A DNA stretch of 64,000 bases from a virus: the IMG/VR virus record IMGVR_UViG_3300034418_006582, positions 1 to 64,000 of that record. One strand, given 5' to 3'. The notes beneath the pieces are model-generated. The model was not told the origin of the DNA. It did not search any database and saw nothing but the letters and a program-made list of their open reading frames with translations. Made by a program: the position numbers and the translations under genes. Positions 21,476 through 29,062 of this stretch are shown one piece after another (position 1 is the stretch's first letter; each line of letters opens with the position of its first letter).

Positions 21476-21841
21476 TTAAATTAACTTTGATTGATCATCT
21501 AAGAAACAACTATTTAAAAAACCGATCATTAATCTTTGATCCGTCTTAGTAGTTGCAACATTAACAAACGGCATAAACCAATCTTGATATTGAGCCTGAA
21601 TATCTTTAATCAAACCATTTTCATCAGTTGACCAGATCCAGCGATAAGCACCACCACCCCACGAGATCAAAATGCCCTCGATATAACCAGCCTTTACATC
21701 TTGTCTAGTTAATCTAGTGTGATCAAGTTTTTCCAAAGCGTACCATTTACCGTTTTCTTTTATTTCTTTTGCTAATTCTTTCAAATAACTTTTGTGGTAT
21801 TTGGTTCCCTCAACATGTAATTTTTCTAGTGTTTCAGCCAT
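21476..21841 (-). CDS. Cassette 11: hypothetical protein
   Basis: 121 aa from the ATG overlapping the upstream stop (TAATG, GGGGGTGG before it). W-G-G-G-A-Y-R-W-I-W segment. No family recognised. Confidence 0.6.
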   Translation of the reverse strand: MAETLEKLHVEGTKYHKSYLKELAKEIKENGKWYALEKLDHTRLTRQDVKAGYIEGILISWGGGAYRWIWSTDENGLIKDIQAQYQDWFMPFVNVATTKTDQRLMIGFLNSCFLDDQSKLI

Positions 21842-22191
21842 TATTTCCACCCCCTAAATGTGCTATAACTTTGCCAAAATTCAGTAGTTAGATCGATTAA
21901 TATTTTTCCATTTTCATCAAAAATATTTGTTTCTAACATTGAATTTAAAACTTCAGAAAAATTATTTTTTGACAATAATTCTTTAGCAAGTTTCTTGTTT
22001 TTATTTGCTTGAATATGTGAAAACATTAACGCAACTATTTCATGTGTTGCGCCATATTTTTCCATAAGATCCAAAGTCATATTTATATAGTGCTTAAAAG
22101 TTATATCCTTGTTTTTAAATTTACTTTCAATAACATAAAGCTGGTACAGTCTGACTTGATCGCCAGTCAAACCAATATTTAATTCAGTCAT
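21841..22191 (-). CDS. Cassette 11: hypothetical protein
   Basis: 116 aa, helical, no family recognised. Starts a few bases after the upstream membrane-protein stop. Confidence 0.6.
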   Translation of the reverse strand: MTELNIGLTGDQVRLYQLYVIESKFKNKDITFKHYINMTLDLMEKYGATHEIVALMFSHIQANKNKKLAKELLSKNNFSEVLNSMLETNIFDENGKILIDLTTEFWQSYSTFRGWK

Positions 22192-22192
22192 T

Positions 22193-22336
22193 TTAATTAT
22201 TTCCTTTCAAATAATATTTCTTGTTTAATCTGTCTATTAATCTTTCAAAAAGATAATTAGACAGAAAGCCTAAAGCAAAACAACCCAAAACAATAATTAA
22301 ATATTCAGTTGGGTTTAAAGTGATTGTATCAACCAT
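22193..22336 (-). CDS. Cassette 11: 47-aa membrane protein
   Basis: TM helix (Y-L-I-I-V-L-G-C-F-A-L-G-F-L) followed by a basic amphipathic tail. Similar design to the 50-aa protein at 20911. AAAGAGG precedes the ATG. Confidence 0.55.
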   Translation of the reverse strand: MVDTITLNPTEYLIIVLGCFALGFLSNYLFERLIDRLNKKYYLKGNN

Positions 22337-22369
22337 TTTTTCCTCTTTCTTTTTCGATTACTAATTTTA

Positions 22370-22397
22370 ATATTAATCGCATATCAGAGTTATGCAA
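22370..22397 (-). promoter_or_regulatory. Cassette 11 promoter
   Basis: TTGCAT (reverse of 22392-22397), 16-bp spacer, TAATAT; operator TTGCATA-N7-TATGCGA; TTAGTAATCGA box and AAAGAGG follow. Confidence 0.82.
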
Positions 22398-22618
22398 ATC
22401 AAAAAAATGTTTTTTTATGTATGATTGCTGATCGGTGGAACCTTAGCCCCACCGATTATTTATTTAATGTTTATTAATAGGGGGTAGGGGTACTTTCAAA
22501 ATCGCGATTGAATATTTGTGTGCTGTGAATAAGCACTGCGCAAATTTTTTTCAAATTTTTCAAAGCCTATCTCTGATAGGCAGGTTTGTTAAAAACCTGT
22601 TGTCGTTACATTGAGTCT

Positions 22619-22740
22619 TTGCTATTATTGATCTGTAAGCTAATAGAAAGAAGTTGTTGATTGGACACTGGCAACTTGGTTTTCTTTAGAATTACGAAGC
22701 AGGACAGTATAAAGGGGTAGAGCAATCTGCCCCTTTATTA
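22619..22740 (+). ncRNA. Candidate small RNA 1
   Basis: Promoter TTGCTA (22619), 16-bp spacer, TAATAG (22641-22646); predicted transcript about 22653-22740 ending in a perfect 11-bp stem closed by a GCAA tetraloop (22711-22736). Only an 11-codon frame from a TTG is present, so RNA or leader function is more likely. Confidence 0.5.
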
Positions 22741-22790
22741 TTTCCTAAAGCTCTTAGATCTACTAGTAGAATAGAAGTATCTTGCGACTT

Positions 22791-22842
22791 GGCTAGGTCT
22801 AGGGGTTTCGCCTCCTTTACCCTGGATCTAGCCACCCTTTTT
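22791..22842 (+). terminator. Strong 14-bp hairpin terminator
   Basis: 22791-22804 pairs fully (two G-U) with 22820-22833, followed by ACCC and T6. Confidence 0.75.
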
Positions 22843-22849
22843 TAATTTG

Positions 22850-22947
22850 TGCTATACTTTTTATTAGACATTGGGAAGTCCTTTCTCACTGGCTAGGTGT
22901 AATTTATATTGAAAGAGGAGCTGAAGACTCCTCTTTCTTTTTTTTTC
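22850..22947 (+). ncRNA. Candidate small RNA 2
   Basis: Extended -10 TGC-TATACT (22850-22858), no coding frame, then terminator GAAAGAGGAG/CTCCTCTTTC (22911-22937) with T9. Predicted RNA of about 75-80 nt. Confidence 0.5.
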
Positions 22948-22985
22948 TAGAAAAACTTAAAAAACTCTTACAGTCTTATTTATAT

Positions 22986-23192
22986 ATGAAGAAATTAATA
23001 AAACTACTACTGAAGATCCATAAGAAGAAAGTAATTATAGGTTGCGCTTGTACACATAGGTGTAGTGAGTGCGATGAGTTAATAATGGCTCATAAACCAT
23101 ACCAGATCACCTTTATAAGCCTCTCAGAGAGACTTTCTGGTCATCATGGGACAATTACCTGTAGAGAGTGTGTGGTGGCTCTGAAGTCATAA
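22986..23192 (+). CDS. Small basic Cys-rich protein
   Basis: 68 aa. Basic N-terminus, then C-A-C-T-H-R-C-S-E-C and a C-terminal C-R-E-C, consistent with a zinc knuckle. No clear ribosome site. Function unknown. Confidence 0.5.
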   Translation: MKKLIKLLLKIHKKKVIIGCACTHRCSECDELIMAHKPYQITFISLSERLSGHHGTITCRECVVALKS

Positions 23193-23266
23193 CTAGCCTT
23201 TCCTTACCAGCCTCTCTCAACTTCCTAACTTCCTAACTCCCTATCTATGTCAGGAAATAGGTGTTT

Positions 23267-23294
23267 TTGATACCTCCACAGCGCAATTCATAAT
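23267..23294 (+). promoter_or_regulatory. Probable promoter of packaging/methylase operon
   Basis: TTGATA (23267-23272), 16-bp spacer, CATAAT (23289-23294). The expected start of transcription falls at or next to the ATG at 23303, i.e. a leaderless mRNA. Confidence 0.6.
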
Positions 23295-23302
23295 GATATA
23301 GT

Positions 23303-23455
23303 ATGAGTTCGGATATAGGCACCAGAAATCCAAATATAAATTAGATCCGAGAGAACAAGATCAGAGCAAAATTCGAGAGAAATACGAGATATATAGCAGA
23401 TATTGATCCAGATACGCTAGATCCGAGTATTTATCTATACAATAAGGGTATATGA
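23303..23455 (+). pseudogene. Small gene interrupted by an in-frame TAG
   Basis: ATG at 23303 opens a 50-codon frame ending at a TGA that overlaps the terminase small subunit ATG (ATGA). Codon 14 (23342-23344) is TAG. After it the frame reads convincingly as protein (I-R-E-N-K-I-R-A-K-F-E-R, D-I-D-P-D-T-L-D-P-S-I-Y-L). No good start follows the TAG. Options are a decayed gene, sequence error, or amber read-through; other genes here use TAG as stop. Confidence 0.4.
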
Positions 23456-23970
23456 GTGATGAAATAGAAATTATTGACTCGGTTGATGAAATTGATCGCA
23501 GCGGGAATACAGATATAGCTGTTGCGGATCAAGAGGATTTCGATATAGAGATTGTTGGTAGGCCAAGCAAATTAACCGATGACACAGTAAGGAAATTATC
23601 CTCTGGCTTGAAAATGGGTTTAAGTCAGAAAAAAGCAGCAGATTTTGCTGGAATATCAGAAACTACTTTTTATAGGTGGCAAAGAGAGTTCCAGAAGATC
23701 GATAAGGCTTGTTTAGGTAACCCAGATCGTATAAATAACGCTGATGATCTCAATTTATGGGAGTTTTGGCAGTCCTTAAAAAAGGCAAAGATCGAGGGCG
23801 AGCTTTCCCATATAGCTGTAATCACAGAGGCAGCGAATAATGGAGTATGGCAGGCTAGTGCTTGGTTCTTAGAGCGATCTAATCCACAAGATTGGGGTAA
23901 AGACAAGCGAGAACTTGAAGCTCATTCAGAGGGTAAGACAATAGAATTTAATATTAAATACAGTTCATAA
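23452..23970 (+). CDS. terS: Terminase small subunit
   Basis: 172 aa. After an acidic N-terminus, G-R-P-S-K-L-T-D-D-T-V-R-K-L...A-A-D-F-A-G-I-S-E-T-T-F-Y-R-W is a helix-turn-helix, followed by a helical region and W-F-L-E-R-S-N-P-Q-D-W-G typical of phage TerS proteins. It recognises the packaging site. TerL is 8 kb away, separated by methyltransferases, an unusual split. Confidence 0.75.
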   Translation: MSDEIEIIDSVDEIDRSGNTDIAVADQEDFDIEIVGRPSKLTDDTVRKLSSGLKMGLSQKKAADFAGISETTFYRWQREFQKIDKACLGNPDRINNADDLNLWEFWQSLKKAKIEGELSHIAVITEAANNGVWQASAWFLERSNPQDWGKDKRELEAHSEGKTIEFNIKYSS

Positions 23971-24153
23971 GTTTTCCGATATCGGAAAAGTGTTACACAA
24001 GACAAAAACCCTCCATTGCTGGAGGGCTTGTTGCCAGTAATACGAAAAAAAGGAGTCGTCCTGTGGTCTAGAAAGACCGAAGAGGACTCTTTTGATTCAG
24101 TACTTATTTAACCATAAGTAGATTTATATGCAACAATATATTAAAATATTTTT
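23971..24153. other. Non-coding gap with hairpins
   Basis: Contains the dyad TTTTCCGATATCGGAAAA near 23973-23990, a CCCTCC/GGAGGG hairpin (about 24009-24027) and a nested hairpin with GGTCT/AGACC and an AGGACTCTTTT end (24047-24092). Likely terminators plus the start of the methyltransferase transcript. Confidence 0.5.
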
Positions 24154-24699
24154 ATGACGGTAATACCTTTTCCTGATAAAAAATACAACATTATTTACGC
24201 AGATCCTCCCTGGTCATTTAAGAACTTTAGTAAAAAAGGCGAGGGTAGAAATCCTAATCAGCATTATGCAACACAAGATCTGAACTGGATCAAGTCTTTA
24301 CCTGTAAATGACATAGCTGATAAAGATTGTGTTTTATTTTTATGGGTAGTGAACCACTCTTTACCACAGGCATTTGAAGTTATTGAAAGCTGGGGGTTTA
24401 CTTACAAGACAGTAGCTTTCAACTGGGTTAAAAAAAATATGAAATCTGAGGGATTTTTCACTGGTTTAGGATATTGGACAAGAGGAAATCCAGAAATATG
24501 TTTATTAGCAACAAAAGGTAAACCAAGTAGAGTTTCTAAAGCTGTGAAAGAATTAGTAATAGAGCCTAGATCTAAACACAGCAAAAAACCAGACAGAATT
24601 AGAGATGATATTATTGACTTGTGTGGTGATCTCCCTAGAATTGAATTGTTTGCAAGGAATACGACTAAAGGATGGGATGTATGGGGGAATCAGATTTAA
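24154..24699 (+). CDS. MT-A70 family adenine methyltransferase A
   Basis: 181 aa. Y-A-D-P-P-W with catalytic D-P-P-W at residues 17-20, then L-F-L-W-V and a C-terminal R-I-E-L-F-A-R-N...G-W-D-V-W-G-N, hallmark of MT-A70 enzymes (N6-adenine). Tandem paralogue of the next gene, with which it overlaps by 19 bp. Confidence 0.9.
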   Translation: MTVIPFPDKKYNIIYADPPWSFKNFSKKGEGRNPNQHYATQDLNWIKSLPVNDIADKDCVLFLWVVNHSLPQAFEVIESWGFTYKTVAFNWVKKNMKSEGFFTGLGYWTRGNPEICLLATKGKPSRVSKAVKELVIEPRSKHSKKPDRIRDDIIDLCGDLPRIELFARNTTKGWDVWGNQI

Positions 24700-25229
24700 T
24701 ACCTTTTCCAGAGAAAAAATATAATATTATTTATGCCGATCCACCGTGGTCTTATGATTCAGGTTTTCTTAAAAGAAATTGGGACGGTAAGTACAATCAG
24801 ATGAAACCACAGGAGATCTATGATCTACCAGTGCAAGATATAGCAGACGATAATTGTATTTTGTTTATGTGGATCACTTATCCTAAATTACTTATAGGTT
24901 TACAAGCTATGGAAAGTTGGGGATTCAAGTATCGCAGTGCAGCATTTACTTGGGTTAAAAGGAATAAGAAAGCAGACACTTGGTTTTGGGGTATGGGACA
25001 TTGGACTAGAGCTAATGCTGAGGTCTGCTTTCTAGGTGTAAAAGGAAAACCTCAAAGAGAAAGTGCTAGTGTTCACTCAATCGTTGATGAAAGAATACAA
25101 GAACACTCAAAAAAACCAGATGTAGTTAGAAATAAAATTGTAGAGCTTTGTGGAGATCTACCTCGTATAGAATTATTTGCAAGACAAAAAGTAGAGGGTT
25201 GGGATAGTTGGGGAAATGAAATTATTTAA
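24681..25229 (+). CDS. MT-A70 family adenine methyltransferase B
   Basis: 182 aa from ATG at 24681 (an upstream ATG at 24672 is in frame). D-P-P-W at residues 20-23; R-I-E-L-F-A-R-Q...G-W-D-S-W-G-N near the end. Clearly duplicated from its neighbour but diverged in the middle, implying a different target or a heterodimer in which one chain has a structural role. Confidence 0.88.
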   Translation: MGESDLIPFPEKKYNIIYADPPWSYDSGFLKRNWDGKYNQMKPQEIYDLPVQDIADDNCILFMWITYPKLLIGLQAMESWGFKYRSAAFTWVKRNKKADTWFWGMGHWTRANAEVCFLGVKGKPQRESASVHSIVDERIQEHSKKPDVVRNKIVELCGDLPRIELFARQKVEGWDSWGNEII

Positions 25230-25905
25230 TGGTGATTGTTTAGAAGTTATGAAAGAGTTACCAGATAACTCTATTGATTTAATTGTTACAAGTCCACCTT
25301 ATGAAGATATTTCTGGTGCAGGATATCAAGCTAGTAACAAAGATATTCTATTTTTAAAGCTGTACTCAGAATTTATAGATCAAGTCTTTGAACAATACGC
25401 CAGGATCTTAAAACCTAACGGCCAGTTGTTTTTTAATATTAAAAGCAAAACAGCGCAAAAAAAATTAAGGACACCTCATTGGTTAGAATTTACAAATGCT
25501 TTTCAACAGCTTGATTTCAAAAGTTACATTATTTGGAAATATGCTGGTAGCTTTGATAGTTCCAAAGCTAGATTCCATTTAGATTACGAAATTATATATC
25601 ACCTTGCAAAAGGAGATGATATTTATTTAAACAGTGATTGTGGTATAGATGATCCATTAACTTCTGTATGGTATGTACCACACAATATACCAAAAGCAGA
25701 AAGAATACACCCTACACAAATGCCATTAGCTCTGGCAGACAGAATATTAAAAATTGCCTCAAAACCAAACGATGTTGTTTTAGATAATTTTATGGGAAGT
25801 GGAACTACTGGTGTCGCTTGTATAAAAAACAATGTAGATTTTATTGGAATTGAATTAAACAACGATAATTACAAATTAGCAAAGGAGAGAATTGAAGCTA
25901 TTTAA
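25216..25905 (+). CDS. DNA methyltransferase, beta class, TSPPY
   Basis: 229 aa. T-S-P-P-Y at 25-29, H-P-T-Q-M-P, then D-N-F-M-G-S-G-T-T-G. N4-cytosine or N6-adenine enzyme. Shares the opening M-K-L-F-N-G-D-C-L-E with the next gene. Overlaps both neighbours by 14 bp. Confidence 0.9.
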   Translation: MKLFNGDCLEVMKELPDNSIDLIVTSPPYEDISGAGYQASNKDILFLKLYSEFIDQVFEQYARILKPNGQLFFNIKSKTAQKKLRTPHWLEFTNAFQQLDFKSYIIWKYAGSFDSSKARFHLDYEIIYHLAKGDDIYLNSDCGIDDPLTSVWYVPHNIPKAERIHPTQMPLALADRILKIASKPNDVVLDNFMGSGTTGVACIKNNVDFIGIELNNDNYKLAKERIEAI

Positions 25906-26815
25906 TGGCGATTGTTTAGAGTTTATGGAAACTTTAGATCATTCTTCTGTTGATCTTATCTTATGTGATCTTCCCTATGGATTAATGAAAGATATAGGCA
26001 AAGATGATGGTAGATACACTAATGGTATGCTTGGAAAGTTTGATTGGGACAGCTCAATAGATTTAGACAAGTTTTTTCTGATGTCGGAAAGATTACTAAG
26101 GGAATCAGGTAGATTAATACTTTTTGGAGTACAACCGTTTACAACAAACCTTATAAATCATAGTTCTTATAATTTAAACTTTTCTTACACAATGATCTGG
26201 GAAAAGGATCACTTTGCAAACGCTTTTCAGGCTAAGAGAGCGCCTCTTAACTATTTTGAAGATATTATTGTTTTTACAAAAAGATACGACACCATGAACA
26301 ATAATCCATTGCGACAATATTTTTCTTGGTTACAAAAACATATAGGTTGGAGTAAAGCAAAATTAATTTTAGAATTTGGACAAAGAATAGACCATACCTT
26401 TAGAACAGAAAGCACACAGTTCAAATTATGCACCGAAGAGGCTTATAACGATCTCATTGAAAGATTCAACCTTGAAAATAACGAAAAATTTATTCCTTAT
26501 AAAGAATTAAAAAAAATAAACAACAAGCATTTACAAACATTTAATTTAAAAAAAGGCGAAAAAATAAAAAGCAACATATTGAAATATCCTAGAGATGAGG
26601 AAAAAATACACCCAACACAGAAACCTGTTGATCTTTTAAAGGATATTATTTACAGCTTTACCAACAAAGGAGATCTTGTTGCAGATTTTACAATGGGTAG
26701 TGGCAGTACTGGAGTTGCAGCATTAGAATTAAAAAGAAATTTTATAGGATCCGAGTTAGATCCAGAGTTTTACGAAAAAGCAAAGGAACGAATTGATAAC
26801 ATTATTTCAAGGTGA
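25892..26815 (+). CDS. DNA methyltransferase, beta class, DLPY
   Basis: 307 aa; TTG start with AAAGGAGAG upstream. C-D-L-P-Y-G at 25-30, H-P-T-Q-K-P, and D-F-T-M-G-S-G-S-T-G late. A long central target-recognition region (about residues 130-225) distinguishes it from its neighbours. Confidence 0.9.
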   Translation: MKLFNGDCLEFMETLDHSSVDLILCDLPYGLMKDIGKDDGRYTNGMLGKFDWDSSIDLDKFFLMSERLLRESGRLILFGVQPFTTNLINHSSYNLNFSYTMIWEKDHFANAFQAKRAPLNYFEDIIVFTKRYDTMNNNPLRQYFSWLQKHIGWSKAKLILEFGQRIDHTFRTESTQFKLCTEEAYNDLIERFNLENNEKFIPYKELKKINNKHLQTFNLKKGEKIKSNILKYPRDEEKIHPTQKPVDLLKDIIYSFTNKGDLVADFTMGSGSTGVAALELKRNFIGSELDPEFYEKAKERIDNIISR

Positions 26816-27455
26816 CGCTTTAGAAATATTAAAAGAAATGCAAGATGACTATGTAGATCATGTTTTTACTAGTCCACCATACAATATTGGCAGAAGTAGA
26901 TCTATACAATCAAAAGCAAAAGGTAAATATGAACATTTTGAAGATAGTAATGAAAACTATTTTGATTGGTGTACAAAAATCATTGACCAGCTTTTAAGAG
27001 TTTCTAGTGGGTATGTTTTTTGGAATATACAAGCAAACTCACAAAATAAAAAAGATGTTTTTAAACTAATAGGTCATTATGCAGATATTTTAGAACAAAA
27101 CTTTATTTGGTATAAGCCTAATGCGACACCTAGTTCAAAACAATATTATGTTTCAAATGTAGTTGAATATATTTTATGTTTTTCTAAATCTAAGGTAAAA
27201 GGAAATAAACATTTTTTAAGAAATCATGTTGAAATAAATAAAGGAACTAAGTATATAAAAAACTTAAATGCACAAATGCCTCTTTCTTTAGCTGATCATT
27301 TTATTAAAAATTACACACAAAAGGGCGAAATTGTACTAGATCCTTTCTTAGGTAGTGGAACAACTGGAGTAGTTTGCATGAATAGACAAAGAAGTTTTAT
27401 TGGTATAGAATTAGTACCAGAATATTTAGAAATAGCAAAAGAAAGAATCAAATGA
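26793..27455 (+). CDS. DNA methyltransferase, beta class, TSPPY
   Basis: 220 aa; TTG start with AAAGGAA upstream, overlapping the previous gene by 23 bp. T-S-P-P-Y at 26-30 and D-P-F-L-G-S-G-T-T-G near residue 186. Confidence 0.88.
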   Translation: MITLFQGDALEILKEMQDDYVDHVFTSPPYNIGRSRSIQSKAKGKYEHFEDSNENYFDWCTKIIDQLLRVSSGYVFWNIQANSQNKKDVFKLIGHYADILEQNFIWYKPNATPSSKQYYVSNVVEYILCFSKSKVKGNKHFLRNHVEINKGTKYIKNLNAQMPLSLADHFIKNYTQKGEIVLDPFLGSGTTGVVCMNRQRSFIGIELVPEYLEIAKERIK

Positions 27456-29062
27456 GACTTGGCAGCATGTTTGCAGGTATTGGTGGTATAGAACTTGGCT
27501 TAGTTAGATCAGGACTTGTTACTGATGTCAAATGGCAAATAGATAACGATGAATTTTGTACAAAAATATTAAAAAAAAATTTTCCTGATAGTTTAGTTTT
27601 AAACAAAAATGTTGAGGAAATAAACACAAAAGATTTACCAGAGGTAGATATTATCACAGCAGGTTTTCCTTGCCAGCCAGTAAGCGTGGCAGGAAACCAG
27701 AAAGGAGTATTAGATGAAAGATGGTTATGGGATGAAGTCGAAAGATTTATTAATGAGTTACGACCACCAGTCTTCATGTTGGAAAATGTCCCCAACATCC
27801 TCAGAGCAAGCAACGGAGAAGCCATTAATCGTGTCCTCAAAGGTGTGGCCGAAATGCGCCATTATAGATTTGAATGGCAACTTATATCAGCAAAGTTCGT
27901 TGGAGCAAGGCACAAAAGACAAAGATGGGTGGGAGTTGGAATCGTGGGAGACACCGAACACTATGGATCACTTGCCAGCGAGATCAGGGGACGCTTTGGA
28001 GAGAGCCTTGTATCGTGGAGATCCAGAGAGGAAGAGCAAAAGAAAATCTACTGGCAACTTGCGAGAGAATCCGAAAATTTGGTTAACACCCACAACAATG
28101 GATCAGAAAGAGGACAGCCTGAAACACGCAACGAAACTCATGCAGGGGAAAACACGCAGAGCGACAGGTCACAGAATACAGAGAACTTTGAGCGATCAAG
28201 TCTGGATGGACATGATAGAAAAGGATCCGAGCCTAATGGAGTATTACCAGGATCACGAGATAGTGAAACGACCAATGCTTCCAGATCAAATGGAGTTCGT
28301 GGAATATCTGAGGAGTCAGACATCAGCAACCAAACTTCAGAAATTGACAGGAATAAAGAAATCAACAGTGGATCATTGGTTCAGGAAAGACAAATACTTC
28401 AGTCATCCAACAGTGGATCAATGGATTCAGATCAAACCTCATCTACAGGAGATCAAATACGACAAGGAATTGATGACAGTGGAAGTGATGGAGTGGAAAA
28501 CCAAAGAGGAAATGGAGATGTGGCCGACACCATCGACACAGGACAACGAACACAAGAATTTGGAACTGAACGACAAGGGCAGGAGAGTAGCGAAAAGTGG
28601 GGGCGAGAGCAGATCCCTCAATCTAGCAGACAAAGTGCAAGTGAGGGAAAAGGAAACTTTTTCGACACCAGCAGCAAGTCAAGCCTCAAAGCCAGTCAAT
28701 CGCCATACCCCATCAGCGAGAGCAGGGAAACACGGCTCTACTTTGGAACAGGACATTGGGGAACGAGATCCAACATTGATTGGCAAGCGCCTCAACCCAG
28801 CATGGGTGAACAGACTTATGGGTTACCCAGATGGTTGGCTGAACTTGGACTAACTAACGATTGGGGAATTGATAGCGAGTGGGAAAAAGGACAAGAAAGA
28901 GTAGCTGAACGCAAAGATAATGATGTTGACAGACTTAAAGCTCTAGGAAATGGCGTAGTGCCACAATTCTCTGAGCTTGTAGGTCGATTAATCATCAGAT
29001 CCATGATTGCAGAAACTTTAGTCTTTGATCCAGAAATCGTTAAGGTAGATCGTCCTCAGTAA
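27452..29062 (+). CDS. dcm: C5-cytosine DNA methyltransferase with long hydrophilic insert
   Basis: 536 aa. F-A-G-I-G-G (motif I, residues 7-12), G-F-P-C-Q-P with catalytic Cys74 (IV), E-N-V (VI, 111-113), K-R-Q-R-W (VIII, about 155-159) and R-L-K-A-L-G-N-G-V-V-P-Q (IX/X, from residue 494). Between about residues 168 and 430 the chain is Ser/Gln/Glu/Arg/Asn-rich and nearly lacks hydrophobics; there the +1 frame encodes another conserved protein. So this stretch is probably a disordered passenger. Last of the methyltransferase cluster; 3' end overlaps a convergent gene. Confidence 0.92.
   Translation: MRLGSMFAGIGGIELGLVRSGLVTDVKWQIDNDEFCTKILKKNFPDSLVLNKNVEEINTKDLPEVDIITAGFPCQPVSVAGNQKGVLDERWLWDEVERFINELRPPVFMLENVPNILRASNGEAINRVLKGVAEMRHYRFEWQLISAKFVGARHKRQRWVGVGIVGDTEHYGSLASEIRGRFGESLVSWRSREEEQKKIYWQLARESENLVNTHNNGSERGQPETRNETHAGENTQSDRSQNTENFERSSLDGHDRKGSEPNGVLPGSRDSETTNASRSNGVRGISEESDISNQTSEIDRNKEINSGSLVQERQILQSSNSGSMDSDQTSSTGDQIRQGIDDSGSDGVENQRGNGDVADTIDTGQRTQEFGTERQGQESSEKWGREQIPQSSRQSASEGKGNFFDTSSKSSLKASQSPYPISESRETRLYFGTGHWGTRSNIDWQAPQPSMGEQTYGLPRWLAELGLTNDWGIDSEWEKGQERVAERKDNDVDRLKALGNGVVPQFSELVGRLIIRSMIAETLVFDPEIVKVDRPQ
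27714..28853 (+). CDS. Overprinted gene inside dcm: TP-D / LNPxWV phage methylase-associated protein
   Basis: 379 aa in the +1 frame relative to dcm, with its own AAAGGAG six bases before the ATG. Repeated T-P-x-T-x-D blocks (W-E-T-P-N-T-M-D near 78, W-L-T-P-T-T-M-D near 123, W-P-T-P-S-T-Q-D near 270), an HTH at about 204-224 (T-K-L-Q-K-L-T-G-I-K-K-S-T-V-D-H-W-F-R) and an L-N-P-A-W-V-N-R-L-M-G-Y-P-D-G-W end. From memory these occur in phage cytosine methylases, usually in one chain with the catalytic domain. Both frames stay open for 1.1 kb, and both carry conserved signatures. Confidence 0.75.
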   Translation: MKDGYGMKSKDLLMSYDHQSSCWKMSPTSSEQATEKPLIVSSKVWPKCAIIDLNGNLYQQSSLEQGTKDKDGWELESWETPNTMDHLPARSGDALERALYRGDPERKSKRKSTGNLRENPKIWLTPTTMDQKEDSLKHATKLMQGKTRRATGHRIQRTLSDQVWMDMIEKDPSLMEYYQDHEIVKRPMLPDQMEFVEYLRSQTSATKLQKLTGIKKSTVDHWFRKDKYFSHPTVDQWIQIKPHLQEIKYDKELMTVEVMEWKTKEEMEMWPTPSTQDNEHKNLELNDKGRRVAKSGGESRSLNLADKVQVREKETFSTPAASQASKPVNRHTPSARAGKHGSTLEQDIGERDPTLIGKRLNPAWVNRLMGYPDGWLNLD

